Shown here: piece after piece, positions 19,493 through 32,510 of the stretch | How the letters are laid out: each line of letters begins with the position of its first letter | Position numbering within the stretch: position 1 is the first letter of the stretch | NCBI GenBank assembly: GCA_014529385.2 | Contig: CM043944.1 | Location: 172,858,740 to 172,922,739, forward strand | Direction of reading: 5' to 3' | Origin: Adiantum capillus-veneris | Lineage: Eukaryota > Streptophyta > Polypodiopsida > Polypodiales > Pteridaceae | DNA: 64,000 nt | Notes under the pieces: model-generated | Database searches by the model: none | The model's input: only the letters and a program-made list of their open reading frames with translations | Told to the model about the DNA's origin: nothing | Made by a program: the position numbers and the translations under genes

Positions 19493-20662
19493 TGATGTAG
19501 ATTCCGTCCTCGGAAGCTATTGAGATAAAGCCCGTTCATCGAGGTGGAAGAGCATCCGAGATTGAATGTCCTTAGCCTTCTTCAATCACTGCAAAGTCAA
19601 CCAAAATTGGCACAGTAACTACATTCTCATATACAATTAAAAAGCATATGTAGTTGTAGACACACAAATTTATTGGTAACAGAATATTAAACTATTTGTC
19701 AGTAGTAAACATTAAATTGTAATATAATCAAACACATAAATAGTTGTAAAGGTCAAAAACTAAACAAGTTTGGGATTGCTAATTTAACGGTTGAAAGGCA
19801 CTAGAGGTCAACTATTAATACCATGGACAAGATTCTCAATTTTCTCTGGTCAATTAAGCTGTTTAATCGCGAGAGCCAAGTATTTCTTGTCCGAGGGATG
19901 AGTAGAGGATATACCTAGAAGACCTTGTAGTTAAGCTACGATAAAAGGAATTGCTCATGAAATCATCATCTGACTTCTTCCCTTTTCTTTGACCCCCCCA
20001 ATGTCTTCTCACATTGATTCAATTTTGATGTGTGTGCTTATTTTGTATGCCTTGGGTTTTTTTCTTTCAAGGAAAAGCGGCCACACTGAGAACCTCTAGG
20101 GCTCTAGTACCATAGGCGATACATGTGAGTGAAGTACCAAATCAAGCTGGGATTTCTCTTCTAGCTTAAGATTTTACATTGTGGCACTTTTGATTTTTTT
20201 GTTTGTCCGTTTTCAGCATTTTAATTTTGTAAATTTGGGGGGTTCATATAACACTATTACCCTCCCCAGGCTCATCACACTAGTAAACTCCCTTTATAAT
20301 ACTTAAGCTAAAGGTCAATAGGGACTAAGCCCACTAGAAAGCCCTAGTACATTGCACACAATTCTTCCTAAATCGGATTAAGATCCTAAAGTAACCATTG
20401 ATTATTAGGAAGGCATTCCCCATGGTATTAAGAGAAGATCTCTAATGCCCAACTTGGTCAAACTAGCTTAGTCAGACTGCTTGATTCTTTAACCTAGACA
20501 AGGGATTATGACAAAAAATTATATCAAATCTAATGTTTATACTAAGAAAATGCGCGGAATATTATGCTACCAATCACAATTAAAGCATACAAACATGGAC
20601 GTCAAAAAAAAAAAAAAGAGGTAATGCTAATGGACAAGAAACACCTGTTCGTGTTGATTGCA

Positions 20663-20925
20663 AACCATGGTAAAGGGAAGAAAAACTGATAAAATATGTG
20701 AGAAAATAGTTCAAAAATCCTGTAATTTTTTTACTTATGCTAGTATTTCTAGTTCGCTTCTTTGTGGGAAGGAAACTTAATAGACGGCCACTTAATAAAA
20801 GAGACTTTCCTGAATATTGACTAGAATTAAGTTATAGAATGTAAGAAAAGTCAAGCCATGTGAGACTGTGAAATGAAATGTGAAATTAAAAAAACTCATT
20901 AATATATGTGTGTGTGTGTATCCAT
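20663..20925. other. Flank of the LINE; no gene
   Basis: AT-rich. About 20821-20890 (tagaatgtaagaaaagtc and what follows) resembles the right LINE flank at about 27080-27140, so the LINE landed in a locally duplicated sequence. Confidence 0.5.
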
Positions 20926-20943
20926 AGAATTTACTAGAATTAT
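20926..20943. repeat. LINE target site duplication, left copy (18 bp)
   Basis: AGAATTTACTAGAATTAT is identical to 27033-27050. It fixes the 5' end of the LINE at 20944. Confidence 0.92.
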
Positions 20944-21218
20944 AATGAACGAACCTACGAAGAGAGAGAGAGAGAGAGGCTCATAAGTTTCACCTTACAA
21001 TGGACACACACACACACACAGTGATGGTAGCTTCGTAGTAAAAACGACTTCGCGATGGTTCAGGAGCAGCGAGGAGAGAGTACATTTTCTTGACGAGCAA
21101 GACCACCACCATTGCTTCTAATCCTAGGCGTAAACCTTGAGATCGGCAGCAACAAGCCTTGTGCACCTGTTTAGGCCCTTCTTCATGTTACTGGGCTCTT
21201 TACTGTCGCATCAGGGGC

Positions 21219-21255
<37 letters not shown>

Positions 21256-21599
21256 TCCTACTTGGCGACTCTCCCAAGCCTGACTCTGCCTCCGGTCACC
21301 TCGCTGAACATAAGGCCTGTTAATAATCGCGATGGTTGATACATAAATAATCGCGATTTGCTTTGCTCGCTGCCCAGCAAATAATCATTGTTTTCTTTGC
21401 TTGGCTTTAGTTGACCTTAGCTTTAGAAATAAACCCTTTTAGCTAATAATTGTTTGCAGCTCCAGTTAATAATCGCCCTTGCTTTATAAGGCCTCCTTTT
21501 TGCATGGTACCCCTTTCACACCATAACTTTAAAGCTGGGAGTTTGCGGTTGGTCGATTGGGGTTTGAGCGGTTAATAAGTTACTAAAGGTTCTGTGCTA

Positions 21600-22520
21600 A
21601 TGGAATTCGACGGCCTCACCGTAAATGAGGACATTTGCAAATTCTCGCAAATGTTAGTGGCAAGGGAAAGGTCCGAAACAGAGGTAGCGGTGCCAATGGA
21701 TATAGGCGGCTCGATCTTGAGACCGGTACACGAAACGGAAATGTCAGGCCCCAGCTCGCCAAAGGTATCAACCATGCAAGAGGTCAAAATTGCTCCGACC
21801 AGAAAGGTCCCCTATGAGGAAACAGGAGTGAAAATGGGCTCAGCGCAAGGGTTCAAATTCAAAGTAAAAACCATCGAAGACGGGGTTCCTCAAGGACCAA
21901 TCTGTGCGAATGTAAATAAAGCGTCAAGCTCATCGGCTACTTGCAGGCCAGGTATATCATTTGCTAGCATACTCAAGGGGTCTAACCCTAGGGATAATGG
22001 AAAAAGCTCAGTAGAAGGGATGTCAAGTGCAGCGGATATTAAAAACCTGCAGAACACAAAAGCTAAACTGCAACAAGAGCTCTTGGAAGTCAACAAGATG
22101 CTTGAGGCCGGCCCTAACAACAACAAAAGAACTTGCTCCCACTCAGAACTCAGTGGGCTGGTAGAAGATGGGTTGGCACATCGAGCCTTCTCTGCTTTAA
22201 AAAAGTCCCTGCCACAGCATGTGGAGGTTGCCGAGGCTATTACTGTACCAATTCCACCAGCACTGATAAAAAAACAGCTAGCCAGCCAATCTAAGATGAC
22301 GCTTGTATTTGGGTTCAGCGAAAGAATCCCGAACAGGTTTGAGATGATCCAATGGCTGCAGGGCCCTCAAATCCTTGGTCATGGAGGAGCAGTTGAAAGT
22401 ACTTCATACCTAGCTAAAGGGTTTTGCTCACTAAGATTCAAAGAGGCCTCCAATGTGGATAAGATCCTCGACAAAGTAGGGAGATGGTACTACAGCTCCG
22501 GCAGTATAGGGCCCCAATAA
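21600..22520 (+). pseudogene. LINE ORF1 protein, N-terminal part
   Basis: The first ATG is at 21600 (306 codons). The N-terminal half is polar. A short coiled-coil-like segment (about residues 160-185, LQNTKAKLQQELLEVNKML) follows. The C-terminal part (about 235-305) has MTLVFGFSERIPNRFEMIQWL and YLAKGFCSLRFKEASNVDKIL, which resembles the DUF4283-type nucleic-acid-binding fold found in plant LINE ORF1 proteins. No zinc knuckle is visible. The frame stops at 22520, just after GRWYYSSGSI. The +1-shifted frame continues with IKWNPRWEG, so the stop looks like a frameshift in a longer ORF1 that ended at 23031. Confidence 0.7.
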
Positions 22521-23031
22521 AATGGAATCCCCGATGGGAGGGCTGGAGAAGTAGGGAGACAATAATGAAGGGACAAATACAGGGAAGGGTGAAGGAGGGA
22601 TGGTGTGTGAGCAATTGGATACGAAGATGCAGGAAAAGATGGTGGAAGAATCGGTTCCCATACAACGAGCTTCTGAAGATTCTGGCAACATTAATAGGAT
22701 CATTACACTCGCTGCTACCCCCAAATTTATGACAGTAACAACGGCGATGGCTGTCCAAGTCCCGGGTCTGAAAAGAGCCAAAAGAGTGAAGGCAGTAGCA
22801 AGAGACTCCAAAGTGTTGCAAGTTGTCATAACGCTGGAGGTGAAAGGATCAAATGCATCCTCCACCCCTTCAAAAGAAGGGGGGTTCATTATCCCTCTGC
22901 ACAATCCATTTGCAACACTGCAAGAAAAGAAATCCTCTGACTTGGAACCCCCGGATTCTCCTGTGACCAAGGAGAAGGGGGGGGGAGGGAATGATTCGAA
23001 CGCTAAAGAATTCGTTCCTCTATCCCAATGA
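22521..23031 (+). pseudogene. LINE ORF1 C-terminal part, frameshifted
   Basis: This continues ORF1 after one or two frameshifts. The frame open from about 22600 encodes a polar, basic region and ends PLHNPFATL...EFVPLSQ with a TGA at 23029-23031. That stop overlaps the ORF2 start by four bases (ATGA), the layout expected if ORF2 is translated by termination-reinitiation. Confidence 0.6.
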
Positions 23032-23795
23032 ACCCCGTATTAATGATGGAATCTCTCACTATCCAATCTTGGAACGTAAGGGGGGTGAAAAGCCAGAAGA
23101 AGAGTACGCTTTTCTGGGAGGAAATAAAAAAGGATAAGACAATTAACTTTTGGTCCATTTACGAACACCATCTTGACGCCCATAGCAAGAGAAAGCAGAT
23201 GCTAGGAAAGAAACTGGTATTCTATGGAGAAGGAAATAACACCTTCAGTGGAGTCCTCAGCATTGTGGACAAAGAATTCAAGCCGAAGTTGGTTCTTAAC
23301 CACCCATCCGGCAGGATCCTCGGGATTAGATTCAGATGGGAAGGGCGTCCCCTCACCATTGTGAACGTGTATGGCCCTTGCAATGCAAAAGATAGAGCCA
23401 AACTATGGATGCATCTCAAAGATACCCCTATTGAAGGGAAGTGGCTATTAGTTGGTGACTTTAACATGGTAAAAAAGAGCAGGGATAGAACAGGATCCTC
23501 CAGTGTGTTGGCTGGATCAAAAAGGTCTAAATGGAAAATTTTGTGCGAAAAGTGGGCAATGATCGACTAATGGGATGTTGGCCCAGGGAACAACATGCTT
23601 GGGTTGACCTACACAAGCCTTCAGTACGCCCGCACTGCCTCCAAACTGGACAGATGCTATTGTTCGCACCAAGCTGACTGGATACCGATGCTGATGGAAA
23701 TGAAGGTAGTCCCAACAACAATCCTCTCGGATCACATTCATCTGCACATTCAATTTAAGAAGAATAAAGAGGAGGAGCAGGCCCCAAGAGGTTAA
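23028..23795 (+). pseudogene. LINE ORF2: APE-type endonuclease domain
   Basis: It starts at ATG 23028, overlapping the ORF1 stop. Motifs in order: IQSWNVRGV (catalytic Asn), a Glu in IYEHHL, VNVYGP, GDFN (Asp and Asn), LDRCY and SDH (catalytic Asp-His). All core motifs of the exonuclease-endonuclease-phosphatase fold are therefore present. A stop (TAA 23568-23570) lies inside the domain between GDFN and SDH. The frame stops again near 23795, and the next piece is in another frame. Confidence 0.85.
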
Positions 23796-23800
23796 AAAAA

Positions 23801-25300
23801 TTGTTGGTAACAAGGGCACACCTCTTCAAAGACCCCCTTTCCAGGAATCTAGCCAAGAAAGCACTGGGTAAGCTAAAAAAAGATATCAACCTCAACAAGC
23901 ACAATGTGTGGTACCTCTTTGCTCGGAGCATCCAGAAAGCAATCAAAACCTCGGGCCACGGAATCAAGAAAGCTAGAGAGGATCACTTGTTGCATCTTTC
24001 AGCGGAGGTACAATTGCTTACCGCTATAAAAGCCAATGGACAGGCTACTGAGGGTGAACACAAACGATGGCTTGAAGCCAAGTCGGAACCTCGCTAATGA
24101 GCAGGTAGAAGATATAAAAAAGGCTAGACTTCTCTCTAGGAAGATTTATTTGCAACCGGAAGCCTCCAATCAAGCTCATTTTTTTAGGGCTCTAAAAATC
24201 AAGAAGAGCCGGGGCCACGTCCACTCGCTCAAGGATGAGAAAGGGACAGCAGTTCATAACCAATATGAAATGGCTGGTATGATGCTGAGCTATGTAAGTC
24301 AAATCATTGGACAGCCGGAGACCCAGTCCCAAGAAGTGGAGGAAGCCAGAGGGACCTTACTACAGAGTGTTAAAAAAGAAATTCCCCACTCAGAAGCTAA
24401 CAACTTGGAACGGGCATTTTTTGAAGACGAATGTTCACTAGCATTGCAAGCCCTTGGCAAGGAAAAGTCCCCTGGTTGGGATGGGATGACGGTGGAATTC
24501 TATGTAGAATTTTGGGATGATCTCAAGGCCCCAATCACAAGTTTGGCCAATAAAGCCATGGTCGAAGGGTCATTGGAGACAAGTGTGAAGAGAGGGCTTA
24601 TCAAGCCCATCCCAAAACAAATCTGCTGCTCTAAACTACAACATTGGCGCCCTATAACAATGATGTCGGTGGCCTACAAAATTATAGCTAAAACAGTGGC
24701 CCTCAGACTAGCCCCCTTACTAACCAAGATTATCTCCCCCCATCAACATGGTTTCATTAAAGGAAGGTCCATATACGATAACATATTGGCAGCAATGGTG
24801 GGCATAGAATACGCAACTATCACTAAGCAGGAGTGCATTCTACTGCAGTTCGACCTAGACAAGGCCTATGACAAAATAACATGGACATATATAGAATCCA
24901 TCATGGAAGCTCTAGGATTTGGGCCGCGCCTCTCTCGGATGGTTCGTGTAATGGGGGCTGGAAGCCAGTCTGAGCTCCTATTTAACGGTAGAATCAAGGC
25001 TCTTTTGAGGTTAAAAGGTCTATTAAACAGGGATGCCCTCTTGCCCCCCTACTTTTTTCCATAGGATCACATCCTCTAATCACGATGCTCGAAGCTAGTG
25101 CTGAGAGCGGGGAGGTACAAGGCCTTGTTTTACCAGGAAATAGACAACTCCTGGCAAAACTTTTTGCAGATGATTCTCTCCTCTTCTTGAAGGCATGCCC
25201 CCAGGTCATCAGAAAAGCTCTGGAGATTGTTCAGATGTTCTTGGTAGCTTCAAGGTCCCATTGTAATATAGAGAAGTCAAGGATGATTTCCTTATCATAA
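23801..25300 (+). pseudogene. LINE ORF2: reverse transcriptase domain
   Basis: This non-LTR reverse transcriptase is spread over three frames. Motifs in order: GKEKSPGWDG, LIKPIPK, WRPITMMSVAYKI, HQHGFIKGRSIYDNI, QFDLDKAYDKI (motif A, catalytic Asp near 24850-24860), and FADD at 25163-25174 (motif C). Frameshifts lie near 24040-24090 and near 25010 (in the QGxPLSP motif region), and a stop lies at 25298-25300. The catalytic residues survive, but the frame does not. Confidence 0.88.
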
Positions 25301-26814
25301 AATGACTTATTTGATCCTTCTGTCTGGTCAGGGGAGATTGTCACAAAAGGAAAGATCTTTAGACATCTGGGAGCCCCCTTGGGGGTGGATGTAACTCACA
25401 AGCAAAGATTCGAGTGGGTGCTAGAAAAAATCAAAACAAAAATGAGAAGGTGGGAGTATGCTCTTCTCCCATTCCCAAGTCGGATATAAGTGATGAACGC
25501 CTTCATGATGCCTTATATTGCCTTCACTAGCCCGCTTCTCAAGATGGCTAAGTGTCACTGGAAAGAGTTCTTAAAACCAGTAAAAACATTTTTATGGAAA
25601 AATAACACAAAATCTTCCAGGCCATGGCAATGGGCCAGTTGGGAGTCGGTTGCGCGACCGGGGAATCAAGGAGGCCTCGGGATTCTTAACCTTGTGACCC
25701 ATGCAGAAGCTTGTTGCACCAAATTTGTGGTTTCCTTGGCTAAATAGGATCAAGTTTGGGTAGTTATGATCAGAGATATGATAGAAGCAGCTAAACTGGG
25801 CTCGAAGGGAGGAAAGTGGAGAGGGGTGGAGGTTCATGACAAGCTGCTTGCCCCTGCGTGGTCTACCTTAAGTCTGGGGGGCAACTCAGGAGAATTGGTA
25901 AGAAAATTCAATAGAGTAGGAGAAGTCTTAAAGTGGGGGGAAGAAGCCAGATACTTCAAGAACTCCATTTTACATTGGTCCCCCTGGCTCTCCAAAGTTG
26001 TTGATCCGCCACAAAATCCCTATTGGATTGAGACAGCAAGGAAGATGAATAACAAGGGTCTGATCCGACTTGAGCACTTCTGGGACAGTGTCAACAGGAG
26101 GTGGAAAACCATTGACCCTTTGATTGCCCAGTACCAAATCATAGCTTGGAGGTCTTGCTTGTCCACAAAATGATGAAAGAACTTGACAATCTAGTGATGC
26201 CAATCTGTGACTTGGGGTTGGACTGGAAAGCTTGGAAATGGCCTGGAAGCAATCTCTTGTGGAAACCCCATACTAAAATCATTTATTAGACAATGATGCA
26301 AAAGAAGAATTGGACTAGCCCCCTTAATAAGCTTTGGAAAAAGCAATGGCCAGAGGAAAGGTGGGAGCATGTAATGGAGAACATATGGAAGCCAAAGGTT
26401 CCACAATACATGAAGGTTTTCTTATGGAAGGTTACTTGGGGTGCTCTATCGACGGGGGTGAAGATTCAGGAGAGAGGGATTGGGTCAGATCGATGCTTGG
26501 GGTGCACGTTGACTAGTGAAGATTTGGCCTACCTATTCATGGACTGCCCAGCTATAAAAGGCCTCGCAGGGAAAGTATGCAAGTGGGTCCAGAGAACATG
26601 GAAAATTAGATTTTTCAAGGCTGACCTATGCTTTGGAGGTAAAAACTCAGGTAGTCCTGCACTCCTCGTCAGCACTCAGATTGTCAGATACTTCTTCTTT
26701 CATAATGTATGGCAAACAAGGAACCGTCGTGTGTTTGAAGGAGGATTTCAGGTGGCAAGCTTCGCAAAAATTATACAGGAAAGGAAAGTGCTAATATGGG
26801 CAAGCATCACTTAG
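25301..26814 (+). pseudogene. LINE ORF2: thumb/connection and zf-RVT-like C-terminus
   Basis: The region after RT continues through several stops (about 25487, 25746 and 26171) with recognisable blocks: FRHLGAPLGV, PYIAFTSPLL, WNQGGLGI-like NQGGLGILNL, and at the end VPQYMKVFLWKV followed by DRCLGCTLTSEDLAYLFMDC. The last block is the zf-RVT Cys/His-type motif at the C-terminus of plant LINE ORF2. The frame ends at 26814. Confidence 0.82.
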
Positions 26815-26995
26815 AGGACTAGTCTAGGACTACTTGTGCCTTGTTGTAAGCAGACGGAATACCGGGGGCAAAACCTTGGCCATTGGTGGGAGTGGTCGCC
26901 CTTATAGCCGTTGTAATTATGATTCTTGGATGTTGTCATGGCTTAACATGAGCATGACAAAACCTTGTAATTTTTTTGGCTGCTCAATATAATTC

Positions 26996-27032
26996 ACTCA
27001 CAATTGTGAGTTTTGCTTTTTTTTTTTTTTAA
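26996..27032 (+). other. LINE 3' end: 16-bp palindrome followed by T14
   Basis: ACTCACAATTGTGAGT (26996-27011) is a perfect palindrome. It is followed by TTTGC and 14 T (27017-27030), then AA and the target duplication. A terminal T run on the coding strand, instead of a poly(A) tail, is unusual for an L1-like element. Confidence 0.75.
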
Positions 27033-27050
27033 AGAATTTACTAGAATTAT
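27033..27050. repeat. LINE target site duplication, right copy
   Basis: Identical 18-bp partner of 20926-20943. Confidence 0.92.
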
Positions 27051-28084
27051 GAAAGTGAAGTTTCACTTTAACATTCTAAAACAATAGAATGCAAAAAAAG
27101 TCACGACATGTCAGGATATGATATGAAAGTGAAATAAACATTTAAAGTAAGTCTCCATCATGCACTGAAAACAATGAAAGTCTCCCTAACCCAACACAAC
27201 ACTAAGGTTTCTTTTAGAAAGCAAAAAGGAAAGGCTCAATACTTAACGAGAAGGGGGGGAAAGAAGGCTTTTGAAGTTAGTAGTGTGGGGCGATTGCTCA
27301 AAAAGAACCTTTCTTCAGAAGGCGAAGGGGAAAGAAGCAAGGAAGCGGTTTCAAAAAGGTAGAGGAGCTTTTCTTTTTGCAAAAGAAGGGGCTTGGTGGA
27401 AGAAGAAGAATTAGAGGAGGAAGAAGTGGTCTGTGCAATCCGTGATCGAGATGGCACGCGGGAAATTGTCGAAGGGATTGTGGAGCACCGCGTAGTGGCT
27501 TGGAAAGGAGAAAAAAACAAGAAGGATCACAAGGGTGCCTCTTCGCATGGGGGAATGGGGAAGGGCGAGAACAATTAAGGAACTTGTCGCAAGATAAGTG
27601 TTCGATGAGCAGTGAAAAAGTTTTTTGGGAGCCCCCTACAAAGAGGGTTGTGAGTGTGTAGTGAAAGAGTTTTTTTTTTTGGGAATAGCCATGGCCATGG
27701 TGTTCTGAAGGTTGTAATCAATTTTTCGAAGCAAGATCAAACCCTCTTTTCCCATGTCAAGTGTTGATTTCCCCTTCCCCTTTTCTCTTTCTTTGGCTCT
27801 TGTTTGTGTCGTGCGGTGTTGATAGTATGGAAGTGTGTGCCCCCCTGAACCAACGACACGTGTGGGTGGGTGATCTTGTTAGCGTTAGGTGCATTGGGTG
27901 GAGTGCAGGCAAGGCCTTGCTGGTGAAAATTGTCTCTTTTGAATGTGTTATTTTTAGAGGACAAGGGTGTTGTGAATACTTTGAGCTATACAGGGGCAGT
28001 TGTTTGTGTGTCGGGTGTGTTTCACATTCCCCCTCTCCAACATTTTCCTACAAAATTATGCAAAACCCGCGCTTGAAGAGTCGA
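27051..28084. other. No gene seen
   Basis: Mixed-composition sequence with purine-rich stretches (27240-27600). None of the short frames shows a recognisable domain. Confidence 0.4.
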
Positions 28085-28360
28085 TCAAGCATGCCTCGAA
28101 TCACCTTCCAATGCTTCGTACCACACCTTAGCTTTAGCACAGATCACCAACACAAATATATACATCTTATTGCCCTCGTTTTGTATACATAGTGACATGA
28201 TATACATCTCAAAATCTGCAATCCACTCGTCTAGATTCTCTTCCCCTTTGAAAATAGGTCCATAGCTTTGTGTAGACAAACCTTCTGCTTCTTTTTCAGA
28301 TTTGGAGCAATCAATGCCCTCCTCTATGGGGGACACCAGAAGGTGGAGACCAACATGCAC
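28085..28360 (-). pseudogene. Gag (capsid) fragment of an LTR element
   Basis: About 90 codons on the minus strand contain IFKGEENLDEWIADFEMYIM and KAKVWYEALEG. These match the order FxGxxxxxxWxxxxE...A...WY of the retrotransposon gag domain, as in the intact gag at 8699-12358 (FNGDEDARKHIEMFE and GKAGDWY). Both ends break off, and no zinc knuckle or pol is attached. It is an orphan fragment. Confidence 0.6.
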
Positions 28361-29653
<1,293 letters not shown>

Positions 29654-30801
29654 TTATATCTTACCGCTCAAGAATCTGATTGATGAGCTATCAATTCTTG
29701 TTGACTTCACATAGTTCACACCTTCTGGGACTTTGTCACGGCCAAGAAATCTTTGGATGGCACGCCTATCGAGATGGTCAAGTTGCCACACAAATGGCCC
29801 CTCCTTGATTTGTAAACTAGATAGGAAAATAATCTTACAAAGATAAAACAAAATCAACATAAATGCCATTAGAAAATCCTCCTCTTTGAAATTTTGCAAA
29901 TCCTCTTTTCATTTGCAACATAATCCTCCACTAATTTTTGATTTATCTGTCGCACTATTGACATTTTACTTATCTGACTTCCTTCCTTGTCATTGAAAAA
30001 ATGTTTCCTCCACATTTTGAGAATTGGACCATACTCCCTTGTCAAGCTGAATGAAACAAACTTGACTGTCAAATCAGACAACATACTTTTGGAACACTCA
30101 AAAATTATGTCGCATACTTCCTCCTTGAATCTGATTTGATCCTTCACACCTGTTTTGACATAATTGGACTTGTAAAACTTGATTCACATCCTTCAAATAT
30201 TTGCACTTGGCATCCTCCAAGTTGAATTCTATTCTTAAAAAAATGTCAAATAAATCTGAGTCCAAATCTTCCAAGTAGTCGATGTGATCACCAACTTTCT
30301 TCACAATGAAAACATCTTGAAAGTAAGACTGAACATTTTTTATCCACGTCAAAGACTTAGATACTTCAAAAATAGACTTTTGACCCTTGATAGATTTTGT
30401 AACTTCCCACATAAGAGTTCAACATTCCATTGACTCCAATTCTGCATTGCATCTATAATCAGCTCTACTGCCTTCCCGTCACATTCCTTTCCAAGGTCAT
30501 TATCATCTTCAACCTGTTTATCCTAAACCTCAAACAATAGATTGGTCCTCTACATCATCCCTTCCTTCCTTGCTGATTCCACTTGCATTTCCAATTCTGC
30601 AACCCTTGCCTTTAACTTAACATTTTCCACCTTGGCAGCATGCTCTCCTGTAGCCTTGAGCCATGCTTTGTATTTGTCAATGGGCATTGCCAAATGCTCT
30701 TGAGACAATCCTGTACCTTGGTTCCAAACCTCTTTAACGTAGTCAAATACCTCCTTCAAATTGATCTGATGATTATACACTCCCGGATCTATGCCTTTCA
30801 T
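29654..30801 (-). pseudogene. Unrecognised decayed protein-coding region
   Basis: Four overlapping minus-strand frames in succession (30801-30550, 30412-30098, 30147-29869, 29899-29654) read like one protein broken by frameshifts and stops. Where frames overlap (about 30098-30147 and 29869-29899) the same bases are read in two frames, as expected at a single-base indel. Visible pieces are a coiled-coil-like start (VKLKARVAELEMQVESARKE), LEDLDSDLFDIFLRIEF, VKFVSFSLTREYGPILKMW, and a more conserved-looking end (GPFVWQLDHLDRRAIQRFLG). I do not recognise the family. It could be a host-gene fragment or part of an element, and no LTR or tail is attached. Confidence 0.4.
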
Positions 30802-31755
30802 GTCAGAATAATCCCAACAAGCGAATACATCAATGAACTACTTAAGATCCCCCTTAATCTATGTTGACAATGACTTTGACAACTTTTGGGCTGACTTCAA
30901 ATCCCAGATTCAGATCTTGCAAATCGTCCTCTTTTACTCGTAAAACCTTATCGCAAGATTACAAATGTTGGAACTTGATATGTCTTGCTATGTTTGTCAA
31001 GCTCATGCCATATTTTTGCAAAACAAAGTGGAGATCAAAAGAAATATAAATGAACATGCTTACCCACGACCTTGTTGATCGTTGTGTTTGCCATAATTAG
31101 TCACTTTTGGCACTCTCTATTGCTCATAACCATAATTGTCTAACTTGCTCTTGTGGCACACAAACCTACCCATGTCAAGATTGGAGAGCATGTTGATGCA
31201 CGCATATAGTGCATCTTTTCAATTTGTTGCATCTTAATGTACGGATACAATTCTTTGCATGCCACTATAAACTTTGCATGCTATTTTAGATCTCCTCTGC
31301 ATAATATTTCAAATTTCCTCATGTAGGTTTCCCAAAGCTGCAGCATATTTCCTATCACGGTTTCAAAATTGTTGCATGCCCAAAAAATCCACATGGGATT
31401 TGACCCTTAATAAGGGGAGTGCCCTAAGTTAGGGCACTCACCAAAAAAAAAAGGGAGGAAATAGGCATGGCCGGCAGCACCCTAAGCGACGAAAGAGAGA
31501 TGAGAAGATGCAGTCGCCTATAGTCTTTAAATCCTCTCACAGCAGAAATGAAACATTTCCCTCTCACCACTGCACACCCATCAAGCCCACTCTTTCACGA
31601 TTTCAAGCATGCCAATGTCTCCCCCCTTCCCTCTCTTGGGGTAAATGCATTGTGCCTTTTCCCAGGGCTAGATGTCTGGTGTCCCGACCACCCTGAGCAC
31701 TCGATTGCTCACCTAGCATGGATGTTGACATAGGGGCCTTTTCCTTAAGCTCTCT
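30802..31755. other. No gene seen
   Basis: Mixed sequence. The segment just left of the gag remnant (31460-31750) may be further decayed element sequence, but it does not match the intact gag. Confidence 0.35.
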
Positions 31756-32294
31756 TCATTGCTCTGCCTTGTGTAAGCTCTTAATTTTATTTTCCCTCAT
31801 TGCAAGGATATATCGCTCAACCTCTTGCACTTTGGCAAGGCTTCTACCATTAGGTAACATAGCCTCGGAGTGGAATATCTCTGAAGAGTCAAGGGGTGCA
31901 GTGAATAGAGTATTCACATGCACACTCTCCGGGAGTATGGGGTATACGTCAATCATGAATGGAAAATTTATGTTCCCACCCCCTTCATTCACATTGCTAG
32001 TTCCATGTTCGGGGCGAGTGTCTCTATTCAAAGTCTCCTTCAAGCGGCTAAGCACACTCTACCCGGACCGTGGGCCCATGGCATGCATGTTTGGGATTGA
32101 ACTATCACAATTAGGCATCGGGTAACCTTCCATGACATCATAGTCAGAGGAAGAGTCACTAGACGCAATATGTGGGTCGTGAGTGGTACTACCTTGGGTT
32201 CGTGTTGAGGGCCTAGAGCCTAAGGTGGAGGAATAATGAGTGCCCGTGTAAACGGAGACACTCCCTATGTGATTGTCCTCTAGCACACTGCCAG

Positions 32295-32302
32295 AGCATA
32301 GG
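32295..32302. repeat. 8-bp target duplication of the inverted-repeat element, left copy
   Basis: AGCATAGG, identical to 32511-32518. Confidence 0.85.
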
Positions 32303-32510
32303 CCCGGGGCGGTCACTTATCAAAAGCTTCCTATATTACGTGCGTTCAAGAGGTTATTAATAATACCTCAATATACATACTATATTTACACTACGTGCCT
32401 ATTTAAAAAACCCCCACCCCCCTCTGTATGTATACATTTTGATCTTTTAATAATCCTCTCCAGTTAACTCACGTGATAGCATACACATTCTAAAAAGTGA
32501 CCGCCCCGGG
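32303..32510. mobile_element. 208-bp inverted-repeat element (hAT-like MITE)
   Basis: It begins CCCGGGGCGGTCACTT and ends with the exact reverse complement (16-bp terminal inverted repeats). It is flanked by a perfect 8-bp duplication AGCATAGG and has no coding capacity. An 8-bp duplication is typical of hAT transposons. It interrupts codon 5 of the gag remnant. Confidence 0.88.

Larger units (their letters stand above)
18881..20662 (-). mobile_element. Inverted, 5'-truncated copy of the gag-protease element family
   Basis: On the minus strand it consists of about 1.17 kb of 3' internal noncoding sequence (20662-19493, matching 14330-15477), a polypurine tract and a complete LTR (19480-18881). 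The coding part is absent. By eye it is clearly more diverged than the two LTRs of the neighbouring element, so it is an older insertion of the same family. Confidence 0.82.
20944..27032 (+). mobile_element. Full-length but inactive L1-like LINE
   Basis: The element is 6.09 kb long and flanked by a perfect 18-bp duplication. It has a 5' UTR of about 650 bp rich in GA and CA microsatellites (about 20961-20979, 21006-21020 and 21221-21253), an ORF1, an ORF2 with APE-type endonuclease, reverse transcriptase and a zf-RVT-like C-terminus, a 3' UTR with a perfect palindrome, and a terminal T run. Numerous stops and frameshifts disable ORF2. Full length at the 5' end is inferred from the position of the duplication. 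Confidence 0.92.

Noticed and set aside
22431-22970. 179-codon minus-strand ORF opposite LINE ORF1
   Set aside because: Shadow of the plus-strand LINE frames; no domain and no promoter.
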